Numbered from the stretch's first letter, positions 46,159 through 55,728 are shown. The stretch: DNA of 64,000 nt from Microbacterium esteraromaticum (GCF_017303215.1 NZ_JAEMWU010000003.1:124001-188000), one strand, 5' to 3'. Numbers and translations: made by a program. The notes: a model not told the origin generated them from the letters alone.

Positions 46159-47022
46159 ATGAACGACGCGCCCATCGGCATCTTCGACTCCGGAGTCGGC
46201 GGGCTCACGGTCGCCAGGGCCATCCGCGCTCAGCTGCCGCGCGAATCGATCGTCTACATCGGTGACACCGCGCATTCACCGTACGGCCCCAAGCCGATCG
46301 CCGATGTGCGCCGGTACAGCCTCGAGGTGCTCGACACGCTCGTCGATCAGGGCGTCAAGATGCTCGTGATCGCGTGCAACACCGCATCGGCGGCCGTGCT
46401 GCGCGACGCCCGTGAGCGCTATGACGTGCCCGTCGTCGAAGTCATCGGTCCTGCCGTGCGCCGTGCCGTCTCGACCACGCGCAACGGACGTGTCGGCGTG
46501 ATCGGCACGATCGGCACGATCGGCTCGCGCGCCTACCAGGACATGCTCGAGGTCAATGAGCGGCTCGAGGTCTTCACCGCCGCCTGCCCGCGATTCGTCG
46601 AGTTCGTCGAGGCCGGCATCACCGGGTCGCCCGAGGTGCTCGCCACAGCCGAGGACTACCTGGCACCGCTGCGGCAGGCCGACGTCGACACGCTCGTGCT
46701 CGGGTGCACGCACTACCCGTTTCTGCGTGGTGCCATCAGCTACGTGATGGGCGACGGCGTCTCGCTCGTCTCCAGCGATGATGAGACCGCCGCCGACGTG
46801 TACCGGCAGCTCGTGCGCGGCGACCTGCTGGCGTCGCCTGACGCCGTGCCCACCTACACCTACGAGGCGACCGGTCAATCGGCCGATGACTTCGCCACGC
46901 TCGCCAACCGGCTGATGGGCCGTGAGGTACGCGATGTGCAGCTGGTGCAGACCGGCGTCATCGTGCTGCCCGAGCTCGCCGGCCCCGACGGCACCGATTT
47001 CACAGATGCCGCCCGGCACTGA
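46159..47022 (+). CDS. murI: Glutamate racemase
   Basis: Makes D-glutamate for peptidoglycan, about 287 residues. The two catalytic cysteines sit in VIACNTASA and [17 protein letters not shown] is at the N-terminus. Two in-frame ATGs (46153 and 46159) are possible; the second gives the usual MNDAPIG-type start. Only 11 bases after murQ, so both are probably co-transcribed. Confidence 0.94.
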   Translation: MNDAPIGIFDSGVGGLTVARAIRAQLPRESIVYIGDTAHSPYGPKPIADVRRYSLEVLDTLVDQGVKMLVIACNTASAAVLRDARERYDVPVVEVIGPAVRRAVSTTRNGRVGVIGTIGTIGSRAYQDMLEVNERLEVFTAACPRFVEFVEAGITGSPEVLATAEDYLAPLRQADVDTLVLGCTHYPFLRGAISYVMGDGVSLVSSDDETAADVYRQLVRGDLLASPDAVPTYTYEATGQSADDFATLANRLMGREVRDVQLVQTGVIVLPELAGPDGTDFTDAARH

Positions 47023-47041
47023 ACCCTTTCGAGAGGACACC

Positions 47042-47779
47042 ATGACCGACATCGTCCGCGCAGACGGCCGCAGCACCGATCAGCTCCGTGAGATCACCAT
47101 CGAACGCGGCTGGGCTGCGCACGCCGAGGGATCCGCGCTGATCAGCTTCGGGGGCACGAAGGTGCTGTGCACCGCCTCGTTCACCAACGGCGTGCCCCGG
47201 TGGCTGACGGGCAAGGGCAAGGGCTGGGTCACGGCCGAGTACGCGATGCTGCCGCGCGCCACCAACTCGCGCAACGACCGCGAGAGCGTCAAGGGACGCA
47301 TCGGCGGACGCACGCACGAGATCTCTCGGCTGATCGGGCGCGCGCTGCGCGCCGTGGTCGACACCAAGGCCCTGGGCGAGAACACCATCGTCATCGACTG
47401 CGACGTGCTGCAGGCAGACGGCGGCACCCGTACGGCGGCGATCACCGGTGCGTACGTGGCACTGGCGGATGCGATCGAATGGGGCCGCGAGAAGAAGTTC
47501 ATCGGCAAGAACGCCACGCCGCTGCTGGATTCGGTCGCGGCCGTCTCGGTGGGCATCATCGACGGCGAGCCGATGCTCGATCTGGCCTATGTCGAGGACG
47601 TGCGCGCAGAGACCGACATGAACGTCGTCGTCACCGGCCGCGGGCTGTTCGTCGAGGTGCAGGGCACCGCCGAGGGAGCGCCGTTCGACAAGCGCGAGCT
47701 CGATGCCCTCACCGAGCTCGGCATGAACGGCTGCGCCGAGCTCAAGCAGCACCAGCTGACCGCACTGGCGGCCGAGTGA
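47042..47779 (+). CDS. rph: Ribonuclease PH
   Basis: Phosphorolytic 3'-exoribonuclease trimming tRNA 3' ends, 245 residues. Shows [12 protein letters not shown], the [18 protein letters not shown] basic loop (here [19 protein letters not shown]) and [19 protein letters not shown] with catalytic acidic residues. GAGAGGA precedes the ATG. Its stop shares a base with the rdgB start. Confidence 0.95.
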   Translation: MTDIVRADGRSTDQLREITIERGWAAHAEGSALISFGGTKVLCTASFTNGVPRWLTGKGKGWVTAEYAMLPRATNSRNDRESVKGRIGGRTHEISRLIGRALRAVVDTKALGENTIVIDCDVLQADGGTRTAAITGAYVALADAIEWGREKKFIGKNATPLLDSVAAVSVGIIDGEPMLDLAYVEDVRAETDMNVVVTGRGLFVEVQGTAEGAPFDKRELDALTELGMNGCAELKQHQLTALAAE

Positions 47780-48372
47780 TGCGGGTCGTTCTCGCCACCC
47801 ACAACCCGCACAAGATCGCCGAGCTGCAGCAGATCGTCGCTCTCACCCGGCCCGATCTCGAGGTCGTCGGCTACGACGGGCCCGAGCCGGTCGAGGATGG
47901 CGTGACGTTCGCCGAGAACGCTCTGATCAAGGCGCGCGCCGCGGCGGCGCACACGGGTCTTGCCGCTGTCGCCGACGACTCGGGCATCTGTGTGGACGTG
48001 CTCGGCGGGTCACCCGGGGTCTTCTCGGCCTACTGGGCGGGGCAGAAGAAGGATGCCGTCGCGAACCTCGACCTGCTGCTGGACCAGCTGCGAGACATCG
48101 CCGATCCGCACCGCGCGGCGCAGTTCCGCTCGACGATCGCGCTGGTGACCGCCGACGGCGCTGAGCACGTGGTCGAGGGCATCTGGGCGGGCAGGCTCGC
48201 GCATGCTGCGGCGGGGGAGGGCGGCTTCGGCTACGACCCGATCTTCATCCCGGCCGGTCAGGATCCGGCATCCGAGCGCACGGTCGCGGAGTTCTCAGCC
48301 GACGAGAAGCAGGCACAGTCGCACCGTGCGCGGGCGTTCGCCGCGCTGGTGCCGCTGCTGGAGAACCTCTAG
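47779..48372 (+). CDS. rdgB: RdgB/HAM1 non-canonical purine NTP pyrophosphatase
   Basis: Removes ITP, dITP and XTP from the nucleotide pool, 197 residues. It shows the ATHNPHKIAEL N-terminus, TFAENALIKARAAAAHTG, ADDSGICVDVLGG and GFGYDPIFIP motifs, all complete. Coupled to rph by TGATG. Its stop overlaps that of the convergent DedA gene (shared CTAG). Confidence 0.94.
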   Translation: MRVVLATHNPHKIAELQQIVALTRPDLEVVGYDGPEPVEDGVTFAENALIKARAAAAHTGLAAVADDSGICVDVLGGSPGVFSAYWAGQKKDAVANLDLLLDQLRDIADPHRAAQFRSTIALVTADGAEHVVEGIWAGRLAHAAAGEGGFGYDPIFIPAGQDPASERTVAEFSADEKQAQSHRARAFAALVPLLENL

Positions 48373-49067
48373 CCGAGCTCAGCGGGGCCGGTGCCGTTCG
48401 CCTCGCTGATCCGGCGGCGGCGCAGCCGCAGCAGTCGCGCGACGACGAACCAGATCATCAGCAGGGCGATCACGACGAGCACGGCCTTCGACAGCACGCC
48501 GCTCCATCGTTCGAGCACGGGGTCGATGGCGGGTCCGAACGCGAAGCCGAGGCCGATCCAGATGCCGTTCCAGATCGCCGAGCCCAGGAACGTGTACGTG
48601 GTGAACTTCCACAGCGGCATCCGCTCGATGCCCGCGGGGATCGAGACGAACGAGCGCACCAGCGGTACGCACCGCCCGACGAACACGGCAACGCCGCCCC
48701 AGCGCTGGAAGAACACCTCGGCCTTGTCGAAGTCGTCGGTGTCCATCAGCGGGATGCGGCCGACCAGCCGGCGCGTGCGGTCGCGTCCGAGCGCGGCACC
48801 CAGCGCGTACCAGATCCATGCTCCGACGAGCGCGCCGGCGGTGGCGGCGATCCACGCACCCCAGAAGCTCATCAGCCCCGCGTAGGCGAGAAAACCGGCC
48901 CCGGGCAGGATCGCCTCGGAGGGCACCGGCGGAACGAACGTCTCGATCAGCACGGCGACGCCGACGCCGACCTCACCGAGCGACTGCATCAGCGAGAGCA
49001 CCCAGCCGATGAATCCCTCGTACTGGGCATCGGCGGCGCTGCGCGCCACAAGCGCACTCGTGATCAT
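48369..49067 (-). CDS. DedA-family membrane protein 1
   Basis: Integral membrane protein of 232 residues, SNARE-associated/DedA (VTT) family. The ETFVPPVPSE and GRCVPLVRSFVSIPAG motifs mark the re-entrant hairpins and conserved Arg. Relatives move lipids such as undecaprenyl phosphate or PE across the membrane. The ATG at 49067 has AGAGGA upstream. The N-terminus is short and polar. Confidence 0.85.
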   Translation of the reverse strand: MITSALVARSAADAQYEGFIGWVLSLMQSLGEVGVGVAVLIETFVPPVPSEAILPGAGFLAYAGLMSFWGAWIAATAGALVGAWIWYALGAALGRDRTRRLVGRIPLMDTDDFDKAEVFFQRWGGVAVFVGRCVPLVRSFVSIPAGIERMPLWKFTTYTFLGSAIWNGIWIGLGFAFGPAIDPVLERWSGVLSKAVLVVIALLMIWFVVARLLRLRRRRISEANGTGPAELG

Positions 49068-49173
49068 CTGCGTCGTCCTCTCGTCTCGCGACGCAGGTGC
49101 GTCCCTCCCATCGTGCCATGCGCGGGCGCACACGACCTGAACACGCACTGCGCGACGGAGCCCGCGATGCCGA

Positions 49174-49188
49174 TGAGAATCGTTACCG
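49174..49188. promoter_or_regulatory. Possible Zur-like metal-regulator site
   Basis: TGAGAATCGTTACCG, 57 bases before the cation efflux gene, keeps part of the TGAxAAT...TT..CA pattern of actinobacterial Zur/Fur boxes but is an imperfect palindrome. A weak call from position and motif only. Confidence 0.2.
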
Positions 49189-49244
49189 TTCCCGACTGCG
49201 CGAAACCGGCATCCGCGGGCATTCGCCCGGCCTAGCCTGGAGGC

Positions 49245-50165
49245 ATGCACGATCACGCACCTGCCCCCGGCGGCATCCGCGGCGCCGGAAACCGCCGCCT
49301 GCTTGCCATCTCGCTCGCACTGACCGCCACGATCATGGTGGTGCAGGTGATCGGCGCGATCCTGTCGGGGTCCCTGGCGCTGCTGGCCGATGCAGCGCAC
49401 ATGTTCACCGACTCGTCCGCACTGGTGATCGCGCTGATCGCCAGCATCGTCGCGGCGCGCCCGGCCGACGACCGCCGCACCTTCGGCTACCAGCGGGCCG
49501 AGGTCTTCGGCGCGCTGATCAACGCCATCATCCTGATCGTGCTGATGGTGGTCGTCGCCGTACAAGGCGTCGGGCGGCTGATCGACCCGGGTGACGCCGA
49601 GGTCGCCGGACCGCTGATGCTGATCGTCGCCGTCATCGGCATGCTCGCCAACGCCGTGTCGATGTGGCTGCTGAGCGCAGCGCAGAAGACCAGCATCAAC
49701 GTGCGGGGCGCCTACCTGGAGGTCATGGGTGACCTGATCGGCTCGGCGTTCGTGATCATCGCCGCCGTCGTGATCGTGACGACGGGGTGGATGCCGGCTG
49801 ACGCGATCGCCTCGTTGCTGATTGCGGCGATGATCCTGCCGCGCGCGATCTCGTTGCTGCGCGAGGTGTTCTCGGTGCTCGCCGAGTCGGCGCCCAAGGG
49901 CATGGCGGTGAGCGAGATCCGCACGCACCTGAAGGTGTATGACGGGGTCGTCGACGTGCACGACGTGCACGTGTGGCAGCTGACGCGTGGCGCACCGGTG
50001 TTCACCGCGCACGTCGCGGTCGACCCTGCGGTGCTCGCGCAAGGGCGCTCGGCGCAGTTGCTGCAGGAGCTGCAGTCGTGCCTGGCCGATCATTTCGACG
50101 TCGAGCACTCGACGTTCCAGCTCGAACCCGCCGGGCACGACGAGTGCGAGGCGACGCACGCCTGA
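49245..50165 (+). CDS. Cation diffusion facilitator (zinc/cobalt efflux)
   Basis: CzcD-like metal/proton antiporter, 306 residues with six helices. The metal-site motif ADAAHMFTD in helix 2 carries His and Asp; the partner HxxxD-like site in helix 5 reads YLEVMGDLIGS, so its first position is not His and selectivity may differ from ZitB. A cytoplasmic domain (about 210-306) contains DVHDVHVWQL. The His-containing N-terminus (MHDHAP) may bind metal. Confidence 0.87.
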   Translation: MHDHAPAPGGIRGAGNRRLLAISLALTATIMVVQVIGAILSGSLALLADAAHMFTDSSALVIALIASIVAARPADDRRTFGYQRAEVFGALINAIILIVLMVVVAVQGVGRLIDPGDAEVAGPLMLIVAVIGMLANAVSMWLLSAAQKTSINVRGAYLEVMGDLIGSAFVIIAAVVIVTTGWMPADAIASLLIAAMILPRAISLLREVFSVLAESAPKGMAVSEIRTHLKVYDGVVDVHDVHVWQLTRGAPVFTAHVAVDPAVLAQGRSAQLLQELQSCLADHFDVEHSTFQLEPAGHDECEATHA

Positions 50166-50183
50166 GCGTGCCACCTGGTCGGC

Positions 50184-52586
50184 TCAGCTCTCGCGCCGCA
50201 CGTCATTCGCTGTCTTATCGGGGCGCAGGCCCCGCCAGCGCGAGTGGCGCAGCACCCCGGCGGGCGACCAGTTCGCGAACTCCACCTCGCCGACCAGCGT
50301 CGGTCGCACCCACAGTGCGTCGCGGCGGTCGGCGTCCGGAACGCCCTCGAGTGGCGGATGCTCGATGCGCAGCGGCTGCAGGCGCTGGTCGAGGTCGCGC
50401 AGCATCCGATCGGTGAAGCCGGTGCCCACGCGGCCGACGTACCGCAGCCGGCCGGCCTCCTCGGGCACGGCGAGCAGCAGCGAGCCGATGCCACCCGCGC
50501 GGTTTCCCTGACCCGTGCGGATGCCGACGATCACCACCTCTTGTGTCTGCGTGTTCTTGATCTTCAGCCACGACGCTGAGCGGGTGCCGGCGCGGTAGGG
50601 AGACGCGGGGTCCTTGATGACGATGCCCTCCAGGCCGTAGCCGCGGCTGAGTGCCAGAGCCGCGTCGAGGTCGTCGAACACCGGCGGTACCTGCACGGGC
50701 GCGTCGAGATCCGACGCGAGGCGTTCGAGCAGTTCGCGCCGCTGCCGCAGTGGCAGACCGGTGAGATCGTGTCCGTCCAGGCGCAGCAGGTCGAACAGCA
50801 CGTAGATCACCGGCGTGCGCACGACCTCGCGTTCGATCTCGCGGGGTCGGGTGAGGTGCATCCGGTCCTGCAAGCGCGCGAAGCTCGGGCGTCCCTGCGC
50901 GTCGAAGGCGACGACCTCGCCGTCGACGACGGCGTCGGATGCCGGCAGGTCGGGCGCCCCGTCGGCGGTGAGCTCTGGGTAGCGCGACGTGATGTCGGTG
51001 CCGCTGCGGGCCCGCAGGGTGAAACGGCCACCGGCATCCGAGGTCTGCCACGTGCCGATGGCGCGGATGCCGTCCCACTTGACTTCTGCCCAGGCGGGCG
51101 TGCCGAAGGCGCGCGCAAGACCTGGCGTGCCGGGCTCGCAGAGCATCGGAGCCGGTGCGGCGGGCGCTTCTACCGGAGCCGGCCGGTGTGGTGCGGCGGA
51201 CGAGGCGGATGCCATCCGGTGCAGCAGCCACTGCGACTTCTCGCCCTCGCCGGTGGTGCGGATCAGGGCGAGCCGTGCGGTTCCGAGCCGGCCGCCGGTC
51301 TGCCCCGTGAACGTGCCGATCACCTCGTCATCGCGCCACTTCTCAACGGTCACGGTGCCGGTGTCCCACACCGTCATCGACCCGGCGCCGTACTCGCCGC
51401 GGGGGATCTCACCCTCGAAGTCGAGGTACTGCAGCGGATGCGGCTCAGTCATCACCGCGAGGTGGTTCTCGGTGCCCGACGTGGGGATGCCCTTCGGCAC
51501 CGCCCAACTGACCAGCACGCCGTCGCGCTCGATGCGCAAGTCGTAGTGCACACGCCGAGCGTGGTGCTCCTGCACCACGAACCGTGTCGTACCGGCGGGG
51601 GAGGCCCCGGCTGTGGTCGGCATGGGCTCGGGGGTGCGGGCCGCGTCGCGTTTGGCGAGATAGGCGGCCAGCGCAGCCGGGGCGGGAGCCAGGGCGGCCA
51701 ATGGGTCGAGCCCGGCGTCGACCCGTTCGAGCACCTCGGTGAACTCCAGCTGCCGCAGATGCGGGTCGTCGAGCTCGTGCCACTCACGGGGTGCGGCGAC
51801 CCAGGGGTGCGCGCGCCCGCGCAGGGAGTATGGCGAGATGGTCGTCTTGGCGGCGTTGTTCTGGCTCCAGTCGATGAACACCCGACCGGGTCGCGCCGAC
51901 TTCGCCATCACGTGCGTGGCGAGATCGGGGTGGTCGGCCTCGATCAGTCGGGCGAGTTCCTTCGCGACGGCCGAGACCTCGGCGCTGCTCTGCAGACCGG
52001 TTCCATCGGCGGCCGCCGGCAGCGATGCGTAGAGGTGGATGCCCTTGCTGCCACTGGTCACCGGGATCGGCGCCAACCCCATCCCGACCAGGACGTCGCG
52101 GGCAAGGCGCGCCACCTCAGCGCACTCGGCAAGTCCGGCGCCCGGCCCCGGATCGAGGTCGAGCACCAGCCGATCGGGGTTCGCCCGCTGCCCGGACGGC
52201 GAGAACCGCCACTGCGGCACGTGTAGTTCGAGCGCGGCGACCTGGGCGAACCAGGCGAGGGTGGCGACATCGTCGGCGAGCGGATACTGCTTCGGGCCGT
52301 CGGAGTGCTCGATCGGCAGGTGCCGCACCCAGTCCGGCGCACCGGGTTCGAGCTGTTTCGTGAAGAAGCTCGGCTCGGGGGCATCCGCTGTTCCCACACC
52401 ACCCACCCAGCGCTTGCGGGTCACCGGACGCCCCCGCAGATGCGGCAGCAGCACCGGGGCGATCCGAGTGGCGTACGCGAGCACCTCGCCCTTGGTCGTG
52501 CCGGTGGCGGGATAGACGATCTTGTCGAGGTTCGTCACACGCAGGCGGCGGCCGTCGATCTGCACGACCTGCCCGGTGCCCGCCAT
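50184..52586 (-). CDS. ligD: Multidomain non-homologous end-joining DNA ligase LigD
   Basis: ATP-dependent ligase for double-strand break repair, 800 residues in POL-PE-LIG order as in mycobacteria. The primase-polymerase domain (about 1-300) has the metal pair Asp143/Asp145 in VLDLDPG. The phosphoesterase domain (about 330-460) has the QEHHARRVHYDLRIE core. The ligase domain has the adenylated Lys503 in AEVKWDGIR and a C-terminal OB fold. Divergent from ku with 45 bases between, so the two are likely co-regulated. Confidence 0.95.
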   Translation of the reverse strand: MAGTGQVVQIDGRRLRVTNLDKIVYPATGTTKGEVLAYATRIAPVLLPHLRGRPVTRKRWVGGVGTADAPEPSFFTKQLEPGAPDWVRHLPIEHSDGPKQYPLADDVATLAWFAQVAALELHVPQWRFSPSGQRANPDRLVLDLDPGPGAGLAECAEVARLARDVLVGMGLAPIPVTSGSKGIHLYASLPAAADGTGLQSSAEVSAVAKELARLIEADHPDLATHVMAKSARPGRVFIDWSQNNAAKTTISPYSLRGRAHPWVAAPREWHELDDPHLRQLEFTEVLERVDAGLDPLAALAPAPAALAAYLAKRDAARTPEPMPTTAGASPAGTTRFVVQEHHARRVHYDLRIERDGVLVSWAVPKGIPTSGTENHLAVMTEPHPLQYLDFEGEIPRGEYGAGSMTVWDTGTVTVEKWRDDEVIGTFTGQTGGRLGTARLALIRTTGEGEKSQWLLHRMASASSAAPHRPAPVEAPAAPAPMLCEPGTPGLARAFGTPAWAEVKWDGIRAIGTWQTSDAGGRFTLRARSGTDITSRYPELTADGAPDLPASDAVVDGEVVAFDAQGRPSFARLQDRMHLTRPREIEREVVRTPVIYVLFDLLRLDGHDLTGLPLRQRRELLERLASDLDAPVQVPPVFDDLDAALALSRGYGLEGIVIKDPASPYRAGTRSASWLKIKNTQTQEVVIVGIRTGQGNRAGGIGSLLLAVPEEAGRLRYVGRVGTGFTDRMLRDLDQRLQPLRIEHPPLEGVPDADRRDALWVRPTLVGEVEFANWSPAGVLRHSRWRGLRPDKTANDVRRES

Positions 52587-52631
52587 GCAGAAAGGGTAGC
52601 CGCCTGCGTGGCCCTGGTGTGTACTGGTGCC

Positions 52632-53468
52632 ATGAGGAGCATCTGGAAGGGCTCACTGACCTTCGGGCTCGTGAACGTGCCCGTGAAGGTGTACTCGGCG
52701 ATCGAGGATCACGATGTCTCGCTGCACCAGGTGCACGACGAGGACGGCGGGCGCATCCGCTACCACCGCGTGTGCGAAGTGTGCGGTCAGACGGTCGCGT
52801 ACGCCAACATCGACCGCGCCTACGTCGACGAGGGGCAGACCGTCGTGCTCACGAAGGACGATCTGGCGGCGCTGCCCGCCGAACGCAACCGCGAGATCGA
52901 CGTGGTCGAGTTCGTGCCCAGCGATCAGGTGGATCTGCTGCTGCTCGACCGGCCGTACTACCTCGAACCCGATTCGAACTCGCCGAAGGCGTACGTGCTG
53001 CTGCGCCAGACGCTGCAGAAGACCGATCGCACCGCGATCGTGCGCTTCACCCTGCGGCAGAAGACCCGTCTGGCGGCGTTGCGGGTGCGCGGCGACGTGC
53101 TCGTGCTGCAGACACTGCTGTGGGCCGATGAGGTGCGCGAGGCGGCGTTTCCCGCGCTGGAGGAGAGCATCACGATCAGCGACAAGGAACTCGAGCTGTC
53201 GGCGGCGCTGGTCGACAGCTACTCGGCCGATTTCGCACCCGAGGAGTTCGTCGACGAGTACCAGAACGAGCTACGCACGCTGATCGACGCGAAGATCGAG
53301 GCGGGCGAGGGCTTCGAGGTGACCGAGACGTTCGGCGAGACGGGCGAGGCAGGCGGCGGCGAAGTCATCGACCTGATGGAGGCGCTGCGCGCGAGCGTCG
53401 AACGCACGAAGGCCGAGCGTGCGGCAGCGGCGGAGTCGGCTGCGCCGCAGGCCAAGGACGCCGGCTGA
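52632..53468 (+). CDS. ku: Ku DNA end-binding protein
   Basis: Homodimeric Ku that binds broken ends and recruits LigD, 278 residues. The MRSIWKGSLTFGLVNVPVK start and the CxxC (VCEVCGQTV) are typical of bacterial Ku. The C-terminal tail (about 245-278) is Ala/Lys/Glu rich, the likely LigD/DNA contact region, but shorter and less basic than in mycobacteria. Convergent with the second DedA gene. Confidence 0.95.
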   Translation: MRSIWKGSLTFGLVNVPVKVYSAIEDHDVSLHQVHDEDGGRIRYHRVCEVCGQTVAYANIDRAYVDEGQTVVLTKDDLAALPAERNREIDVVEFVPSDQVDLLLLDRPYYLEPDSNSPKAYVLLRQTLQKTDRTAIVRFTLRQKTRLAALRVRGDVLVLQTLLWADEVREAAFPALEESITISDKELELSAALVDSYSADFAPEEFVDEYQNELRTLIDAKIEAGEGFEVTETFGETGEAGGGEVIDLMEALRASVERTKAERAAAAESAAPQAKDAG

Positions 53469-53469
53469 G

Positions 53470-54174
53470 TCAGCTCGGGTCGTCCACCGATGCGTCGGCC
53501 GCGGCGGCCTTCTTCGCGCGGTGTCGCTCGACGAGGTAGTGCCAGCCGGTGACGATGATCGTGCCGCCCACGGCGACGAGCAGGATCAGGTCGATGTACT
53601 CCACGACGAACTCCGACACCCAGGGGATGTACGCGATGAGGTAGCCGAACATCGTCAGCCCGAAGCCCCACAGCAGAGCGCCGATCAGGTTGTACAGCGA
53701 GTACCGCTTCCAGGGCATGTGTCCGACGCCGGCGGCGACAGGGGCGAACGTGCGCACGATCGGCACGAAGCGGGCCAGGATGATCGTGATGCCGCCGAAA
53801 CGCTCGAAGAAGGCGTTGGTGCGGTCGACGTTCGTGCGGCTGAACAGACCCGATTCCTTGCGCTCGAACACGGAGGGTCCGCCCTTGTGCCCGATGAAGT
53901 ACCCGACCTCGCCGCCGACGAACGCCGACAGGGCGATCAGCAGCGACACCGGCCAGATGTTCATACCGAAGATGTCGTTGGTGTGCGTCAGCAGACCCGA
54001 GATGATCAGCAGCGTGTCGCCGGGCAGCAGGAAGCCCACCAGCAGGCCGGTCTCGGCGAAGACGATGAAGCACACGACGAGCAGCGCCCAGGGGCCGGCT
54101 GCTTCGATGATGACGGCGGGATCGAGCCAGTCGGGGAGGATGCTCGCCGGAGCCGTCAGTGCGGAGTGGAGCAA
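53470..54174 (-). CDS. DedA-family membrane protein 2
   Basis: Second DedA/VTT protein, 234 residues. It has FAETGLLVGFLLPGD and GRFGGITIILARFVPIVRT-like motifs (here FERFGGITIILARFVPIVRTF) with the conserved acidic and Arg residues of the lipid-transport site. The start appears to be TTG with weak CGGGAAC upstream. A Lys/Ala-rich tail follows the last helix. The first paralogue at 48369 diverges clearly in the N-terminal half. Confidence 0.83.
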   Translation of the reverse strand: MLHSALTAPASILPDWLDPAVIIEAAGPWALLVVCFIVFAETGLLVGFLLPGDTLLIISGLLTHTNDIFGMNIWPVSLLIALSAFVGGEVGYFIGHKGGPSVFERKESGLFSRTNVDRTNAFFERFGGITIILARFVPIVRTFAPVAAGVGHMPWKRYSLYNLIGALLWGFGLTMFGYLIAYIPWVSEFVVEYIDLILLVAVGGTIIVTGWHYLVERHRAKKAAAADASVDDPS

Positions 54175-54259
54175 GAGGGTTCCCGTCGTCGGATGTCAGC
54201 GGTCCGCCGGACGGCGGACCGGGCCCGTCACGGCCCGGTGATCCGCGCGTCGGCACCGG

Positions 54260-54341
54260 TGCGGAAGGTGGGACTTGAACCCACACACTCGAAAGCACAG
54301 GAACCTAAATCCTGCGTGTCTACCAATTCCACCACTCCCGC
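54260..54341 (-). tRNA. tRNA-Leu (anticodon UAG)
   Basis: Reading the minus strand, the seven-base acceptor arms GCGGGAG and CTTCCGC pair with one G-U; a D-arm with GGAATTGGTAGAC, anticodon stem CAGGA/TCCTG with loop TTTAGGT (anticodon TAG), a long variable arm and GGTTCAAGTCC T-arm are present. CCA is not encoded. Length (82 bases) fits a class II leucine tRNA. It is 125 bases from the disrupted cpaF-like gene. Confidence 0.95.
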
Positions 54342-54465
54342 GCAGGCACAAGTCTACTGGCGGGAGCGGTGCTCGTTTCCGTCTATCCGCTGGAAATCGT
54401 GCCGAGAGCTCCGCGGCTGTGGATAACTTCTGCGCCCGGATCGCGGGTTCTGTCAGGATGCCTGC

Positions 54466-54714
54466 GTGAGTCATCCGTCTGTGATCGTCGCCGAGAGGGT
54501 GCGGCGCCGCCTGCGCCTGGAGCACACCGACCCGTCGGCGCAGCCAGACGAGGCCAGGCGCATCGCGCAGACCGAGGTGCGGCGCCACAACGATCAGGCG
54601 CTGCAGCGCGGCGGGGTGATGATCGACGACGAGGCGGCGCTCGTGCGCGACGTGCTCGCGTCGGTGTCGGGGTTCGGAGTTCTGCAGCCGCTGCTCGATG
54701 ACGACACGGTCGAG
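54466..54714 (+). pseudogene. 5' fragment of TadA/CpaF-type secretion ATPase gene
   Basis: The first 83 residues match the N-terminal domain of actinobacterial TadA/CpaF pilus or conjugation-associated ATPases, ending in VSGFGVLQPLLDDDTVE, where relatives continue with an E-I-W-(I/L)-N strand. After the Glu codon at 54712-54714 the similarity stops, and the Walker A/B domain that should follow is absent. The likely cause is insertion of the island that begins here. The remaining part should lie at the far end of the island outside the window. Confidence 0.75.
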
Positions 54715-54771
54715 GGTATCCGTCCGATGTACCGGGGTTTCAGATTAACACCCGGCGGACGTTCTTGGCCG

Positions 54772-54945
54772 CTACTTCTCGGTCTCGAAGGGGTTGCCGA
54801 TGACGGCAACCGCGCCGTGCGCGGGACAGCGCCACGCGAGGGCGATGCCGGTGAGATGCTCGGGGATCAGAGGCCCCCCGCACATGGGGCAGTCCAGGCC
54901 TCCGGGGATGCCGTCGGCGCTGAGGGAGTCGTCGGCCATGGTCAT
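54772..54945 (-). CDS. 57-residue zinc-ribbon protein
   Basis: Small gene on the minus strand. The translation has CPMCGGPL at residues 19-26 and RCPAHGAVAV near residue 42, a CxxC...CxxH zinc ribbon, followed by a short polar tail. Two in-frame ATGs six bases apart can start it (54945 or 54939). Such ribbons are common in phages and integrative elements, but no function can be named. Antisense to the spurious read-through of the cut cpaF frame. Confidence 0.6.
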   Translation of the reverse strand: MTMADDSLSADGIPGGLDCPMCGGPLIPEHLTGIALAWRCPAHGAVAVIGNPFETEK

Positions 54946-55005
54946 AAGTTATGCCATGGGTGGGGGCCTGGGCGACCGACTGCATCGACGAAGGGAACTA
55001 CTTTG

Positions 55006-55728
55006 ATGGCACTCAAGATCTTCGGCACCGAACCCGAGAACAAGCCCAAGCCGCGCCAGCACTTCTCTGACAACTTCGTCGGGCAGCTCCACGCCAGCTA
55101 CCAGCTCGACGGCACGCCGAGCGCCCTGGAGGAGTGGCGCATCACGACCGGCGACCCCGAGGTGGCCGACCGCGTCCACGAGCTCTACAAGGGCGAGGCC
55201 CCCGAGGAGTGGGAAACCAAGTCCGAGCGCAACCTCCAGGTGTTCACGGATGCCGCCGCCATCGAGGTCATCGTGGACGGCCCCAAGGCCATCCGCCAGC
55301 GCATGATTCTGTGGGGCAATGACCGCAAGCCGGTCTACATCTCCGACGGCGAGTTCATCCTGGACGACAACGGGCACCTGACCGAGGACCGCGACCCGGA
55401 CGCCGAGCTGACGTTCCAGGAGCGCACGGACAAGAAGGCGTACGGCGCCAACCCGTCCGCCGAGATCACCTTCCGCCTGGCCGACGACCCCGACCTGGGC
55501 ATCTTCGTGCTCAAGTCGAACTCGTGGGGCCTGGCGCACTTCCTGGCCGCCGAGGACATCGAGGGCCAGATCGAGGCGCTCGACGGCCCGGCGATCCTCC
55601 GCCTCAAGCTCGTGCCCGTGAGCTTCAAGCCCAAGAACGGCCCGCGCAAGGGCAAGACGGTCAGCTACACGGCAACCGAGATTGAGGTCGTCGGCGCCGC
55701 TCCGGCCCGCGACGGTGGCACTAGGTAG
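55006..55728 (+). CDS. Recombination directionality factor-like protein (phiC31 Gp3 type)
   Basis: Protein of 240 residues whose pattern (TTGDPEVADRVHELYKG, LQVFTDAAAIEVIVDGPKAIRQRMILWG, ITFRLADDPDLGIFVLKSNSW) matches, by my recollection, the Gp3-like family that turns serine integrases from integration to excision. No Cys-rich or HTH motif is seen. It is the first sizeable gene inside the island end, the usual place for an excision factor. AAGGGAAC precedes the ATG. An uncharacterised phage protein is the alternative. Confidence 0.55.
   Translation: MALKIFGTEPENKPKPRQHFSDNFVGQLHASYQLDGTPSALEEWRITTGDPEVADRVHELYKGEAPEEWETKSERNLQVFTDAAAIEVIVDGPKAIRQRMILWGNDRKPVYISDGEFILDDNGHLTEDRDPDAELTFQERTDKKAYGANPSAEITFRLADDPDLGIFVLKSNSWGLAHFLAAEDIEGQIEALDGPAILRLKLVPVSFKPKNGPRKGKTVSYTATEIEVVGAAPARDGGTR

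Noticed and set aside
54260..54341. tRNA-Leu as the island attachment site
   Set aside because: Its 3' end faces the backbone DedA gene, and 250 bases of normal cpaF-like coding sequence separate it from the junction.
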